A stretch of 64,000 nucleotides of DNA from Bradyrhizobium sp. 21 (GCF_023073335.1 NZ_JADPJG010000023.1:766-64765), one strand, 5' to 3'; counted from the stretch's first letter, positions 11,148-19,933 are shown. Notes: generated by a model not told the origin, from the sequence alone. Numbers and translations: made by a program.

Positions 11148-11560
11148 CTACCCCAAAGCCGAAACACTGACGTCCACCGTCATTCCGGTCGCCGAGCTCG
11201 TTCCCGCATAACTTCCAGATACCGGCGTCACTTGGCGGATATCCCGCGCCACAGCGACAGGGATCAAATTGTGGCCCCCCACACTCTGGCTGGTTGGGTC
11301 AAACGTAATCCATCCGGCGCCCGGAACATAGATCCGCCCAGGCGGGGGTCGAACCGGAGCCGGCTGAGCCAACGCGGCTCATGCCCGGGTCGTACAAATA
11401 ACCGGAAGCGATCCTGCTCCCAAATCCGAGGAGGCGCGCAGCTTCCACAAGCAGGGTCGCCATATCTCTGCACGTTCCGATGCCAAGCCCCAGCGTCTCA
11501 TCTGGAGCTCGAAGTTCCCAGCCCAATCCGGAAGGGAAGTCGTCAGTTCCCTGCGAGATT
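11148..11560 (-). pseudogene. Transglutaminase-like gene remnant with a frameshift
   Basis: Two reading frames together give the C-terminal half of a bacterial transglutaminase-like protein. The first contains GIGTCRDMATLLVEAARLLG, with the catalytic cysteine, then GYLYDP and PAWAD, the remains of the histidine block (usually THAWAE). Right after PAWAD, near 11330-11345, the sense jumps frame and continues as IYVPGAGWITFDPTSQSVGG and PVAVARDIRQVTPVSGSY, the normal family ending. The N-terminal half is not recognisable upstream. Intact family members are cytoplasmic and often paired with an alpha-E protein. The end at 11560 is approximate. Confidence 0.75.
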
Positions 11561-11899
11561 CGGGCCGCATGCTTGGAGAATGCAATAAACCCCCTCCGAA
11601 TTTACGACCAAAGTTCCCAAATGTGATGTATGGTGCAGCCATCGCCGCTCCAGCCAGGGAAGGCTGCTGTGGACCAGCTAGTGGGTGAGCCAGTTCGTAG
11701 CTTGAGCCGCAGCGTCGGAGCAAACCAATCCAGAGAGCCTGATCAACTGCCTGCACCAGTCAAGCAGGAGACGACCGGATCATGGCGCGGTTTTTAACGG
11801 TTGAGACTGTGGTGACCCCTTTCGCTTGACTTAGCGCCTGTCCTGACAGGCCAACGACTGACCCCGCGCCAGAGCAACTGTGAATTTCGAGGTAGATAT
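11561..11899. other. Degenerate region upstream of the transglutaminase remnant
   Basis: Non-coding stretch of lower GC than its surroundings. It probably contains further decayed sequence of the transglutaminase gene or an old insertion scar. No intact gene or terminal repeat is visible. Confidence 0.35.
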
Positions 11900-12106
11900 A
11901 TGTCGTTTGCCTACAAGCTAAACGAAGACGTTCGCCACCAGCCCCAAGGTCCACAAGGACGTGCCGCAACCGATCAACCGATGATTTACACCATCGTCCA
12001 GCATATGCCGATCGAGTCCGACGGACGTCTCCGATACCGCATCAAGTGCAAGTCGGAGAAAATTGAGCGGGTCGTTACGGAAGATCAGCTTTCGTATTCG
12101 CAGTGA
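11900..12106 (+). CDS. Small conserved-looking cytoplasmic protein, unknown function
   Basis: A 68-residue hydrophilic protein with a clear ribosome site (GAGGTAG) before the ATG. The second half, MIYTIVQHMPIESDGRLRYR followed by IKCKSEKIERVV, looks like a small beta-rich fold and is of a type I associate with short Bradyrhizobium hypothetical proteins. It has no signal peptide. Flanking genes give no functional clue. Confidence 0.55.
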   Translation: MSFAYKLNEDVRHQPQGPQGRAATDQPMIYTIVQHMPIESDGRLRYRIKCKSEKIERVVTEDQLSYSQ

Positions 12107-12172
12107 TCTGCTTGATGGCTGAAGGAATCCATCAGCCAAGACGATCGGGGGCTGGCGCGCTTGCTCCTGCGA

Positions 12173-12580
12173 TCAGCGCGAGCGCTTCGGGAGCTTTGGC
12201 AGCTTGTCGGGATGGAACGCGGGCACCTGCCCGGTTCGTTCAGGTGCCGGTGGCTGCTGTTCCGTGAGAATGAGCGTTCCCTGCAGGATCATTCCCGGCG
12301 TCTGTTGTGCCGTCGCGGCGTAAGTCGCAATCTTGCCGGGGCAGTTTCCCTCGATGTCCAGCGTCAGTTCGTCGTCGCTGCCGAAGACCGTTGCACGTCC
12401 GGCGGTATGCCGCTTCGTCGACACGGTCGCGGTGAAGCGATCTCCATCGACCTTGCACGAACCGTGGTAGGTCATCAGGCTGTCACGGCCCCAGATCTGG
12501 CCGTCCGCGACATGGACGATCCCGGTACCCTGGTCGAGCGGCGTCTTGTACCACGCCGCATATGTGCCGTCCTTCAGCAT
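12173..12580 (-). CDS. GrlR-like negative-regulator fold protein
   Basis: A 135-residue protein starting MLKDGTYAAWYKTPLDQGTG, followed by GIVHVADGQIWGRDS, SCKVDGDRFTATVST and later LDIEGNCPGKIATY. The alternating strands and the GIV-x-DG-x-IWGRDS block resemble the lipocalin-like GrlR fold, first known as a regulator of a type III secretion locus. Many bacterial members are of unknown role. The tail is Pro/Lys-rich and basic. The ATG at 12580 has GGGGAG upstream; the open frame extends another 50 codons without support. Confidence 0.6.
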   Translation of the reverse strand: MLKDGTYAAWYKTPLDQGTGIVHVADGQIWGRDSLMTYHGSCKVDGDRFTATVSTKRHTAGRATVFGSDDELTLDIEGNCPGKIATYAATAQQTPGMILQGTLILTEQQPPAPERTGQVPAFHPDKLPKLPKRSR

Positions 12581-12641
12581 GGGAGCAGTCTCCCCTGGCA
12601 TTCCCCTCGCAACAATCCGCACGATCAGCACTAAGAAACGG

Positions 12642-12809
12642 TTAATCGCGCGGCCCGTGCCAATCCGGGCTGTCCCTGCGCAGCTCGGCTTCCAAATCTT
12701 CGATGATGCTGTGAAGCAGGCAAGCCGCAAGCGGATCGGTCACTTCGCGCTCCAGACGCCTGTAACGCGCGATCTGGAATTCCTGGTCTCTCAACTGGCG
12801 CTCTGTCAT
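12642..12809 (-). CDS. Short alpha-helical hypothetical protein
   Basis: A 55-residue protein (MTERQLRDQEFQIARYRRLE and so on) made of two amphipathic helices around ACLLHSIIEDLEAEL. GGAGGG sits just before the ATG at 12809. There is no signal peptide and no known domain. Its charge pattern suggests a small dimeric helical hairpin. It is one of several very short minus-strand genes in a row here. Confidence 0.5.
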   Translation of the reverse strand: MTERQLRDQEFQIARYRRLEREVTDPLAACLLHSIIEDLEAELRRDSPDWHGPRD

Positions 12810-13008
12810 CGGACGGGCCCTCCGACAAACCGACGCAGAGACCGCCAAGTCGTTTCGTTAAAATTTTCGGATCATTCGCCATGGTTTCCGATCGGTAAAA
12901 ATCAACTTGCCGCCAAGCTGCGCCCGCGCGCCGATGGCCGGGCTGAAATGCATCGCTGCCGCGGAGGACTTCCGGGACCCCGGCGCCGCCATTGGATGGT
13001 GCTCGACG

Positions 13009-13242
13009 TCAGGGTATGTCGCCGCGGCTGCGGCTTCCGCCGATGCTGTGTGGCTTGTTGAGGAAGAACTCCCGATTGCCGAGGGCTGCTTCCGCGTACT
13101 GATCGATCGCGACCTGGATGGCCTCGATATGCATGCGGCACCAGCCTTCATAGCAGGACAGCCGCCGCGCATGATCGAGCGCCTTCAGGAATTCCGGCGG
13201 CTCCTGCATGTCGGAGAAATAGGTCGGCTTCTCTCCTTTCAT
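13009..13242 (-). CDS. Short hypothetical protein ending NKPHSIGGSR
   Basis: A 77-residue protein of a kind I recall as recurrent in Bradyrhizobium, with the blocks FLKALDHARRLSCYEGWCRM, AIDQYAEAALGNREFFLN and KPHSIGGSR. Its ATG overlaps the stop codon of the upstream gene in an ATGA arrangement and has GAGGTGG before it, so the two are translationally coupled. The function is unknown. Confidence 0.6.
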   Translation of the reverse strand: MKGEKPTYFSDMQEPPEFLKALDHARRLSCYEGWCRMHIEAIQVAIDQYAEAALGNREFFLNKPHSIGGSRSRGDIP

Positions 13243-13538
13243 GCCCGGGCCACCTCTCGCGGCGGGACAAGGCGACGCCTCCCAACATGGAGGCGCGGCG
13301 GCGTCGGTCGCCGGCGGGGGATGAAGAGGCTGGCGACGACGATCGGGTCGGTGTCGCCGAGAGCGGTCCGCTCCTGGACGAGCCCGCTCATCACCGTACG
13401 CATCTTCATGACTTCCCCGGCGACGAAGGTGCAGTCTTCGTCCCGGTTGATTTGCTCATGCATGATGGCCTCGGCCTCACGCATGCTGACGCGTAATGCT
13501 CTGATGACTCTGCGGATTTCATTGATGCGGTTGTCCAC
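13239..13538 (-). CDS. Short hypothetical protein with GTG start
   Basis: A 99-residue protein starting at a GTG (VDNRINEIRRVIRALRVSMR) with AAGGGAGC just upstream. It is helical and charged up to about residue 70 (MHEQINRDEDCTFVAGEVMK, RTVMSGLVQER) and then has a short basic tail. Its stop overlaps the start of the next small gene by 4 bases, which points to co-translation. No known domain is recognised. Confidence 0.55.
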   Translation of the reverse strand: MDNRINEIRRVIRALRVSMREAEAIMHEQINRDEDCTFVAGEVMKMRTVMSGLVQERTALGDTDPIVVASLFIPRRRPTPPRLHVGRRRLVPPREVARA

Positions 13539-13697
13539 GGCGCGCTCCCTTGGCTGGACGACCAGCATAAGAACAAAACATGAACAATGAGTCAATCGGC
13601 TTGAGGTAGAACGCACCCCTGGCGACACGCCACGACGGGCGGCGCTGGCCCCAACTCTCTTCGTGACCCCACGCCAGCCTGGGCTGACCGGGCAAAA

Positions 13698-16220
13698 TCA
13701 GAACGTCACCCGCATCCCCGCATAGAACGCACGCGGCCGTGCCGGGCTGAGCGAGCGCGGGTCGGTGAACCCGGCGCCGCCATTGGTGAAGTTGGGCACG
13801 GCTCCCGTGTCGAAGAACTGTCCATAGGTCGCGTAGCGCCTGTCGAAGATGTTGTCGATCTTGCCGTAGAGCTGGATGGCCTTGGTCACCTGGTAGGACG
13901 TGTGGAGATTGAACACGGTGTAGGACGGCAGCTTCGCATATTGGTTGGATTCGTCGCCGACCAGATATTGGCTGGAGACGAACAGCGCGTTGCCGCCGAC
14001 CTTCCAGACATCGGTAACGGCATAGTCGACGCCGATCTTGACGCGGTGGCGCGGGATGGCCGGGAGCTGGTTGCCGGGCGAGACCTGGATGTTGCCGTCG
14101 CCATCGGCGAACGGGCTGTTGGAGCCGATGCTCAATGCGTCGAGGAAGCGCGCGTCGACGAAGGCGTAGCTCGCCTGGAATTGCAGCGTCGGCGATTTGA
14201 TGTTGATTTCGGCCTCGAGGCCCTGCCGCCTTGTGCGGCCGACGTTGGAAAAATAGCCGAAGCCGGTGCGGCCGGGAACGGGGATGGCGACGATGTCGTC
14301 GTAATTGGTGGCGCGGAAGCCGCCGACCTTCCAGCCGAGCGTGCCGATGCTCAGCTCCCTGCTGCCGCGCAGGCCCGCTTCCACGGTCTTGGACACGACC
14401 TGCTTCAGCGGCGGATCGGAGACGAGAAACGCGGCGATGAGACAGGGACGGGCTGGATCTGAGCAGCCGAGCTCGAGCGGCGTCGGCACGCGGTTGGCCT
14501 CGGAATAGCCGGCATAGGCCGTCAACTCCGGCGTGATCTTGTAGGTGCCGCCGATCACCGGATTGAAACGGGTGAAGGTGTGATCACCGTTGAGATCGGT
14601 CCCGAGCTGATCCTCTAGCGTGATGCGCGCCACGTTGAAACGGCCGCCGGCGGTGACGGCGAAGGCGTCCGTAATATTGAACGTGTCCATTGCGTAGAGG
14701 CCGTTATACTGGTTGACGGTCCGCAGCGAGACAGGGCCGGCAACGGTATCAGGTACGCCGGTCGGCCCCAGAAAGAGGCCGCCGCCGCTGACGACGTAGT
14801 TCTCTCCGATCGTGCCGATCTCGGCGGCGGCGTTGTAGCGCGTGACGCTGGCGTCATAGGTCGCGCCCATCACGAAGCGGTTGTCGTGCCCGAACAGCTG
14901 GTCGGTGTTGGTGGCCTGCCCTGACACGCCGAACGTCGTCGAACGTATCGAGCTGCGGTCGATCTCGCCGAGGATCGTGCCCGACGCGAAAGGATTGGCA
15001 AGCGGCAGGCCGTTCGTGCCGTTGGCCGGTGTCGCGCCGTCGCCGAAGCAAAGAAGGCCAGCGAGTCCCGGATCGGTGCATTCCTGCGTGTCGGTCGGAT
15101 TGCCGTCGACGAGCTTCTGCTCGTACCTGCGCACATGGGCGGTGCCTTCGAGTGTCCAGGTCGGCGTGGCATCGACCTTGCCGGTCAAATTGAGATAGCC
15201 GACGCGGTTGGAGGTTGTCTGCGGCGTCGTGTAGGTCGCGCCCCAATATTTGTCGAGCAGCTCGGCCGGGACGGTGGCGCTGGCGCCGAAATCGTTCTTG
15301 GCCACGCCCATGTTGGCGTGGAATTCGCTGTCGCCGGCCTTGTAGCCGACATCGGCGTAGAAGCGCCGCATATCCGACTGGGAGAAATTGCGGAAGCCAT
15401 TGTCATGCAGGCCTTCGAGCGCGGCGTAGACGCCGTAGTTCTTGTCGACCGTCTTGCCCCATTGCGCCGAGCCCTGGATGCGGCCAAACGAGCCGCCCAT
15501 GAGATCAAGCTCCGCCCCCTGATAGGTAAAACCGTGCTTCATCTGCAGATTGATCGCGCCGCCCAGCGCGTTGAGGCCGAAGGCGGGATTGTTGGTCACC
15601 AGCGTCACCGACCTGATCGCGGCGGTCGGGATCAGGTCCCAGTTGACGGCGTCGGAGAAGGCTTCGTTGATGCGAACGCCGTTCTGGTACACCGCAAGGC
15701 CCTGCGGCGTGCCCGTCACGGGCGAGGCGACGAAGCCGCGGAATTCGACATCCGGCTGAAACGGATTGCCGGTAGCCTCGCTGATGTTGACGCCGGCGAT
15801 GTTGTCACGCAGCGCGTCGGTAATGTTCAGCGAACCGGTGCGCTTGATCTGGCCGGGATCGACGGCGTTGATGGCTGAGGGAACCTTGTCGACATCGAGA
15901 CCCCTGCCGGTACCCGGCGCGGTCGGGTAGACGTAGATGCGCGTCTTGGGGCTGGCGGATGACGGCGCCCCGACATGCGCCACCGCTCGCGTTGGCGCAC
16001 TGCGCCGCGCCGTTGACGGCGGCGGTGCCGTCACCTCGACCGGCGGCAGGTTCTGGACGTTGGTCTCCTCGTCCTGCGCGGCCCCCGCGGGAAGCGCGAA
16101 GACCAACCCGGACACCAGCCCGGTCGACACCGAAGCCATCAACAAACGACGCTTGAACCAAAGAGCCTTGAACCGAAGAGCCTTGAACCGAAGAGCCTTG
16201 ACCCAATGAGCTTTGCCCAT
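13698..16220 (-). CDS. TonB-dependent outer-membrane receptor, candidate lanthanide (LutH-like) receptor
   Basis: An 840-residue receptor. It has a signal region, a plug domain (PSAINAVDPGQIKRTGSLNI, DALRDNIAGVNIS, GLAVYQNGVRINE), a 22-strand type barrel and the C-terminal ending RAFYAGMRVTF with a terminal Phe. Such proteins import metal chelates or cofactors across the outer membrane using TonB energy. The gene lies next to a Lut-type ABC system and XoxF genes, and in Methylobacterium the lut cluster includes a TonB receptor. A role in rare-earth uptake is therefore my inference. The ATG at 16220 follows GGAAGGCAGGG. The N-terminus before the signal segment is extended by a repeated ALRFK motif. 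Confidence 0.88.
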   Translation of the reverse strand: MGKAHWVKALRFKALRFKALWFKRRLLMASVSTGLVSGLVFALPAGAAQDEETNVQNLPPVEVTAPPPSTARRSAPTRAVAHVGAPSSASPKTRIYVYPTAPGTGRGLDVDKVPSAINAVDPGQIKRTGSLNITDALRDNIAGVNISEATGNPFQPDVEFRGFVASPVTGTPQGLAVYQNGVRINEAFSDAVNWDLIPTAAIRSVTLVTNNPAFGLNALGGAINLQMKHGFTYQGAELDLMGGSFGRIQGSAQWGKTVDKNYGVYAALEGLHDNGFRNFSQSDMRRFYADVGYKAGDSEFHANMGVAKNDFGASATVPAELLDKYWGATYTTPQTTSNRVGYLNLTGKVDATPTWTLEGTAHVRRYEQKLVDGNPTDTQECTDPGLAGLLCFGDGATPANGTNGLPLANPFASGTILGEIDRSSIRSTTFGVSGQATNTDQLFGHDNRFVMGATYDASVTRYNAAAEIGTIGENYVVSGGGLFLGPTGVPDTVAGPVSLRTVNQYNGLYAMDTFNITDAFAVTAGGRFNVARITLEDQLGTDLNGDHTFTRFNPVIGGTYKITPELTAYAGYSEANRVPTPLELGCSDPARPCLIAAFLVSDPPLKQVVSKTVEAGLRGSRELSIGTLGWKVGGFRATNYDDIVAIPVPGRTGFGYFSNVGRTRRQGLEAEINIKSPTLQFQASYAFVDARFLDALSIGSNSPFADGDGNIQVSPGNQLPAIPRHRVKIGVDYAVTDVWKVGGNALFVSSQYLVGDESNQYAKLPSYTVFNLHTSYQVTKAIQLYGKIDNIFDRRYATYGQFFDTGAVPNFTNGGAGFTDPRSLSPARPRAFYAGMRVTF
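16153..16212. repeat. Four 15-bp tandem repeats in the TonB receptor 5' end
   Basis: Units of 15 bp (TTGAACCGAAGAGCC on the plus strand) occur four times, two identical and two variant. They encode the repeated ALRFK/ALWFK peptide at the receptor N-terminus, just before the signal-peptide core. Being a multiple of three, copy changes keep the frame. Confidence 0.8.
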
Positions 16221-16369
16221 CCCTGCCTTCCCATCCGTGACCGCCGGCTGTTTTGATCTGCGCCAGTTGGGTCGAGACGAGTGTAATCGGCAGCAATGCG
16301 TGCGCCAGCCACAAAAGGTCGGGCGAAATCCGCACCCGTTTTCCCGACGAAATCGGGAATTTTTCCCGA

Positions 16370-17728
16370 TCAGGCCGCCGCCGTCGGAACCATCGCCTCG
16401 ACGGTCAAACCGCCATCGCCGGAGACGACGTTGAGCGTGCCGCCCAGCGCCAGGATCCGCTCGCGCATGCCGACCAGGCCGAAGCCGAGCTTCTGGCCCG
16501 GCTCCATGCCGCGGCCATTGTCGCTGACGCGTACCCGGGCGCAGCCGCGGCCGTCGCCCGCCGCCGGCTCCACCGGCTCGATGACGACATTGACCGCGGT
16601 GGCGCCGGCGTGGCGGAACACGTTGGTGAGCGCCTCCTGCACGATCCGGTAGATGGTGAGGTCGGCGGTCTCGCCGGTCACCCCAAGCGCCGGCGAGATC
16701 ACGGTCTCGATGGCGACATCGGGATGCGATTCCCGCCACAGCCGCGACAGCGATTCCAGCGCCTGGCGCAGGCCGAGTTCGGCGAGGCCGACGGGCCGGA
16801 GGCGCTCCAGCACGCGGCGATTGAACTGCTGCAGGGCGTTGATCTGCTCCAGCATGGCGCTGCCGTGTTTGCGCACGGCGTCCGCACTCGGGGCGCGTCC
16901 GTCCGCCTGCTTCGCCAGCGCGCTGGCATGCGCGCGCAGCGAGAACAGATATGGCCCGAATTCGTCATGGAGCTCGCGCGCGATCTCCTTGCGCTCGACG
17001 TCCTGGAGCGACACCGTGCGTTCGGCGAGGCGCCGCTTGTCCTCGACCGCCTCGCTGAGCGTTGCGGCAAGATGGTTGAGCTTGGTGCAGATCGCAGCGA
17101 GCTCCGGCGCGCCTCCCGGCGTAACGCGCGCCTGATAGCGCCCGCCTTCGAGCTCGGCCATCACATCCGCCAGAGACTGGAGCGGCGCCAGCGCCCGGCC
17201 GACCACATTCATCATCACCAGGAACAGCGCCAGCGCGATCACCGAGCCGACCTCGAGCTGGGTCACGATGGCGTCCCATATCTCGGCGATCTCGTCATCG
17301 GGATGCGAGGTGATCAGGAGCGAGCCCGGCTTGCCATGGATTGAGACCGGCACGCTGACCGCGGTCTGCTCGGGATGGACCAGGCTGACGAACCAGGCCG
17401 GCGGCCCCCGCGCCTCGTCATCGGCGTCAGTTCGGGGCTGCGTCAGCGGGCTGCCGCCTTCGTCCTGAAGCGCGATGCTGACATGGCGCAGGCGGCTGAG
17501 ATCGCGCGCAATCTGATTCAATCTCGCATCCGGATCGGGCGCCTCGTTGAGATCGGCCACGATCATCTCGATGAATTCGCGCGCGAGCCGGATCACGCTC
17601 TGGTCCTCGGCCTGCACGCGGGGTCCAGCTTCGGCGACCTGCCGCCCGATATTGACCGCGAGCCCCAGCGCCAGCAGCAGCGCCAGCAGCAGGTTAATAC
17701 GCCCGCGCAAAGAGAGATCTTGCCACAT
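16370..17728 (-). CDS. Sensor histidine kinase of the NarX/UhpB (HisKA_3) type
   Basis: A 452-residue membrane kinase. It has a transmembrane helix at ~12-28, a periplasmic sensor of about 130 residues, a second helix (VIALALFLVMMNVVG), a HAMP linker (ALAPLQSLADVMAELEGG), the phosphoacceptor block ERKEIARELHDEFGPYLFSL and an HATPase domain with VQEALTNVFRHA, VSDNGRGM and GFGLVGMRERI. It would phosphorylate the divergently encoded NarL-type regulator. In Paracoccus a similar pair, FlhSR, controls formaldehyde and methanol oxidation genes. The adjoining S-formylglutathione hydrolase gene supports that parallel. The signal sensed is unknown. Confidence 0.9.
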   Translation of the reverse strand: MWQDLSLRGRINLLLALLLALGLAVNIGRQVAEAGPRVQAEDQSVIRLAREFIEMIVADLNEAPDPDARLNQIARDLSRLRHVSIALQDEGGSPLTQPRTDADDEARGPPAWFVSLVHPEQTAVSVPVSIHGKPGSLLITSHPDDEIAEIWDAIVTQLEVGSVIALALFLVMMNVVGRALAPLQSLADVMAELEGGRYQARVTPGGAPELAAICTKLNHLAATLSEAVEDKRRLAERTVSLQDVERKEIARELHDEFGPYLFSLRAHASALAKQADGRAPSADAVRKHGSAMLEQINALQQFNRRVLERLRPVGLAELGLRQALESLSRLWRESHPDVAIETVISPALGVTGETADLTIYRIVQEALTNVFRHAGATAVNVVIEPVEPAAGDGRGCARVRVSDNGRGMEPGQKLGFGLVGMRERILALGGTLNVVSGDGGLTVEAMVPTAAA

Positions 17729-17887
17729 TGGTGTCGCCCGTACCCCCGCGAAGGATGACCAGCGCCTGTCCGATGACGTTGACAGAGACGAAGCGCCCGA
17801 TATCTAATCGAAAGCGTACAGCAATCCCGGCCGGGCGCGAAACAGGCCAATCCTATCACGGGGAGCACGCTGTCACGAGGAACGCCT
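17729..17887. promoter_or_regulatory. Divergent control region of the two-component pair
   Basis: About 160 bases separate the divergent kinase and regulator genes and must contain both promoters. I see no convincing sigma boxes or operator palindrome. Confidence 0.4.
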
Positions 17888-18508
17888 ATGCGCATTTTGA
17901 TCGTCGACGATCATCCCATCGTGGCTTCCGGCTGCCGTGCCGTGCTGGCCGACGAGGGCGAGATCGAGATTCTGGAGGCCGCCGACGCCGAAGACGGCGA
18001 GTGCGTCTTCATCGTCGAGCGCCCCGACCTCTCGATCATCGACATCAACCTTCCGACCGTCTCCGGCTTCGAGCTCGCGCGCCGCATCCTCGAGCGCGCG
18101 CCCGAGGCCCGCATCATCATGTTCAGCATGAACGACGACCCTGCTTTCGCCGCGCGCGCGATCGAGTGCGGCGCCAAGGGCTACGTCTCCAAGACCGGCG
18201 ATCCCGACGACCTCGTCGAGGCGATCCGCACCGTCGGCAACGGCGGCACCTATCTGCCGAGCGCGATCGCGCGCAGCATCGCCTTCGCAGGGCCCACGCT
18301 GGCGCAAAATCCGCTGTCGAAGCTGAACGCGCGCGAGATGGAAATCCTGCGGCTGCTCAGCGCCGGCAAGAGCCTGTCAGAGATCGCCTGGCTGGTGCAG
18401 TCGTCCTACAAGACGGTCGCCAACACCTCCTCGATCATGCGCCAGAAGCTCGGGGTCAAGACCTCGGTCGAACTGGTGCGGCTGGCGATCGACAGCGGCG
18501 TCGCCTGA
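17888..18508 (+). CDS. NarL/LuxR-family response regulator
   Basis: A 206-residue regulator. The receiver domain begins MRILIVDDHPIV. The phosphorylated aspartate is Asp52 in LSIIDINLP and the conserved lysine is Lys102 in GYVSKTG. The C-terminal LuxR-type helix-turn-helix is LNAREMEILRLLSAGKSLSE followed by VANTSSIMRQKLGVKTSVEL. GAGGAAC precedes the ATG. It is encoded divergently from its likely kinase and upstream of fghA. By analogy with FlhR it may activate the formaldehyde-oxidation and quinoprotein genes of this island. Confidence 0.9.
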   Translation: MRILIVDDHPIVASGCRAVLADEGEIEILEAADAEDGECVFIVERPDLSIIDINLPTVSGFELARRILERAPEARIIMFSMNDDPAFAARAIECGAKGYVSKTGDPDDLVEAIRTVGNGGTYLPSAIARSIAFAGPTLAQNPLSKLNAREMEILRLLSAGKSLSEIAWLVQSSYKTVANTSSIMRQKLGVKTSVELVRLAIDSGVA

Positions 18509-18577
18509 CATCGTCGCGAATTCGGTCACACAAGCGTTGCAATCCTGATGTGGTTAGATGCCACGGAGCATAAATGC

Positions 18578-19423
18578 ATGACGATTCAGACTGTCTCGAC
18601 CAATACATCCTATGGCGGCGTGCAGGGCGTATACCGCCATGCGAGCCAGGCGACCGGAACCGACATGGTGTTCTCGGTCTATGTTCCCCCGCATGCGGAC
18701 GGCGCGAAGCTGCCCGTGGTCTGGTATCTCTCCGGGCTCACCTGCACCCATGCCAACGTCACCGAGAAGGGCGAATTCCGCAAAGCCTGCGCCGAGCTCG
18801 GCCTGATCTTTGTCGCGCCCGACACCAGCCCGCGGGGCCCCGACGTGCCGGGCGATGCCAACAATGCCTATGATTTCGGTCTTGGCGCCGGCTTCTATGT
18901 CGACGCGACGGAAGCCCCGTTTTCGCGCAATTACCGCATGTGGAGCTACGTCACCGACGAGCTGCCGAAGCTGGTCGCCGAGAATTTTCCGGTCGATGCC
19001 AAGCGGCAATCGGTGATGGGGCACTCCATGGGCGGCCACGGCGCGCTGACGGTGGCGCTGCGCAACCCGCACCGTTTTCGCGCAGCCAGCGCCTTCGCCC
19101 CGATCGTGGCGCCGTCGCTGGTGCCCTGGGGCATCAAGGCGCTGACCGGCTATCTCGGTCCCAACACGGATACCTGGCGCAGCCACGACACGGTGGCGCT
19201 GATCGAGGACGGCGCGAAGTTTTCAGGCTTCCTGGTCGACGTCGGCGAGGCTGATAATTTCCTGAAGGAGCAGCTTCGTCCTGAATTGCTGCAGGCCGCC
19301 TGCACGAAAGCCAACATTCCGCTGACGCTGCGGCGGCAGGCAGGCTACGACCACAGCTATTATTTCATCTCGACCTTCATGGGCGATCACCTGCACTGGC
19401 ACGCGGAGAGATTGAAGGGGTGA
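18578..19423 (+). CDS. fghA: S-formylglutathione hydrolase
   Basis: A 281-residue esterase-D family hydrolase that splits S-formylglutathione into formate and glutathione, the last step of glutathione-dependent formaldehyde oxidation. Visible motifs are LSGLTCTHANVTEKG (oxyanion region), nucleophile Ser150 in MGHSMGGHGAL, the acid in DVGEADNFL and the catalytic His in AGYDHSYYF. GGAGC lies upstream of the ATG at 18578; a start 10 codons earlier is possible. The pathway partners Gfa and class III dehydrogenase are encoded 25 kb downstream in the same island. Confidence 0.94.
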   Translation: MTIQTVSTNTSYGGVQGVYRHASQATGTDMVFSVYVPPHADGAKLPVVWYLSGLTCTHANVTEKGEFRKACAELGLIFVAPDTSPRGPDVPGDANNAYDFGLGAGFYVDATEAPFSRNYRMWSYVTDELPKLVAENFPVDAKRQSVMGHSMGGHGALTVALRNPHRFRAASAFAPIVAPSLVPWGIKALTGYLGPNTDTWRSHDTVALIEDGAKFSGFLVDVGEADNFLKEQLRPELLQAACTKANIPLTLRRQAGYDHSYYFISTFMGDHLHWHAERLKG

Positions 19424-19432
19424 GAGCTCCCC

Positions 19433-19933
19433 TCACGGTTTGCCGTAATTCGGCGCCAGCAACCGGTTGCGAATCAAATAGCTCATCGTGCGCGTCCAGG
19501 ATTCATCCGTGTTGCCGCGCATGTCGGCGCTGGCGGCCGTGATCATGGTGCCGGTCTTCACGTCGCGCAAATAGATGTTGAGATTGATGATCAGGTTCGA
19601 GACCTTCTGCACCATGCCGGTGATCTCCAGGTCGGCGCCCAACTCCCCGGCAAGCTTGAGGTCGCAGCCGCCGCAGGCCTGCAGATTGGCGTGACGGGCG
19701 GCGTCCCGGATCGGCGCGATATCGAGCAGCTGGAACCTGCCTGACTCAACCAGTGCCTTGCGCAACTGCTCGCTGATGAGGTCTAGCCGCGCCTCCTCCG
19801 GCTTCGAGCCATAGAACTCGCCGGGCAGGCTGGTATCGATCAATTCAAAGTCGAACACCGCGAGTTTCGGCGGATCGGCGAGCGCGGCCGAGCCCGTCAA
19901 CAACAAAGCTGCGAAACATATCAGCGCTCGCAT
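19433..19933 (-). CDS. DUF2380-family periplasmic protein
   Basis: A 166-residue protein with a Sec signal peptide (MRALICFAALLLTGSAALAD) and then PPKLAVFDFELIDTSL, RLDLISEQLRKALVESGRF, a CGGC pair and DLEITGMVQKVSNLIINLNI. This matches DUF2380, a periplasmic domain resembling the nucleotide-free TolB-N or CsgG-type alpha/beta fold. It is often found in quinoprotein gene neighbourhoods. The start is chosen for the clean signal peptide. The function is not known; a role in assembling the exported redox system is an inference from position. Confidence 0.7.
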   Translation of the reverse strand: MRALICFAALLLTGSAALADPPKLAVFDFELIDTSLPGEFYGSKPEEARLDLISEQLRKALVESGRFQLLDIAPIRDAARHANLQACGGCDLKLAGELGADLEITGMVQKVSNLIINLNIYLRDVKTGTMITAASADMRGNTDESWTRTMSYLIRNRLLAPNYGKP

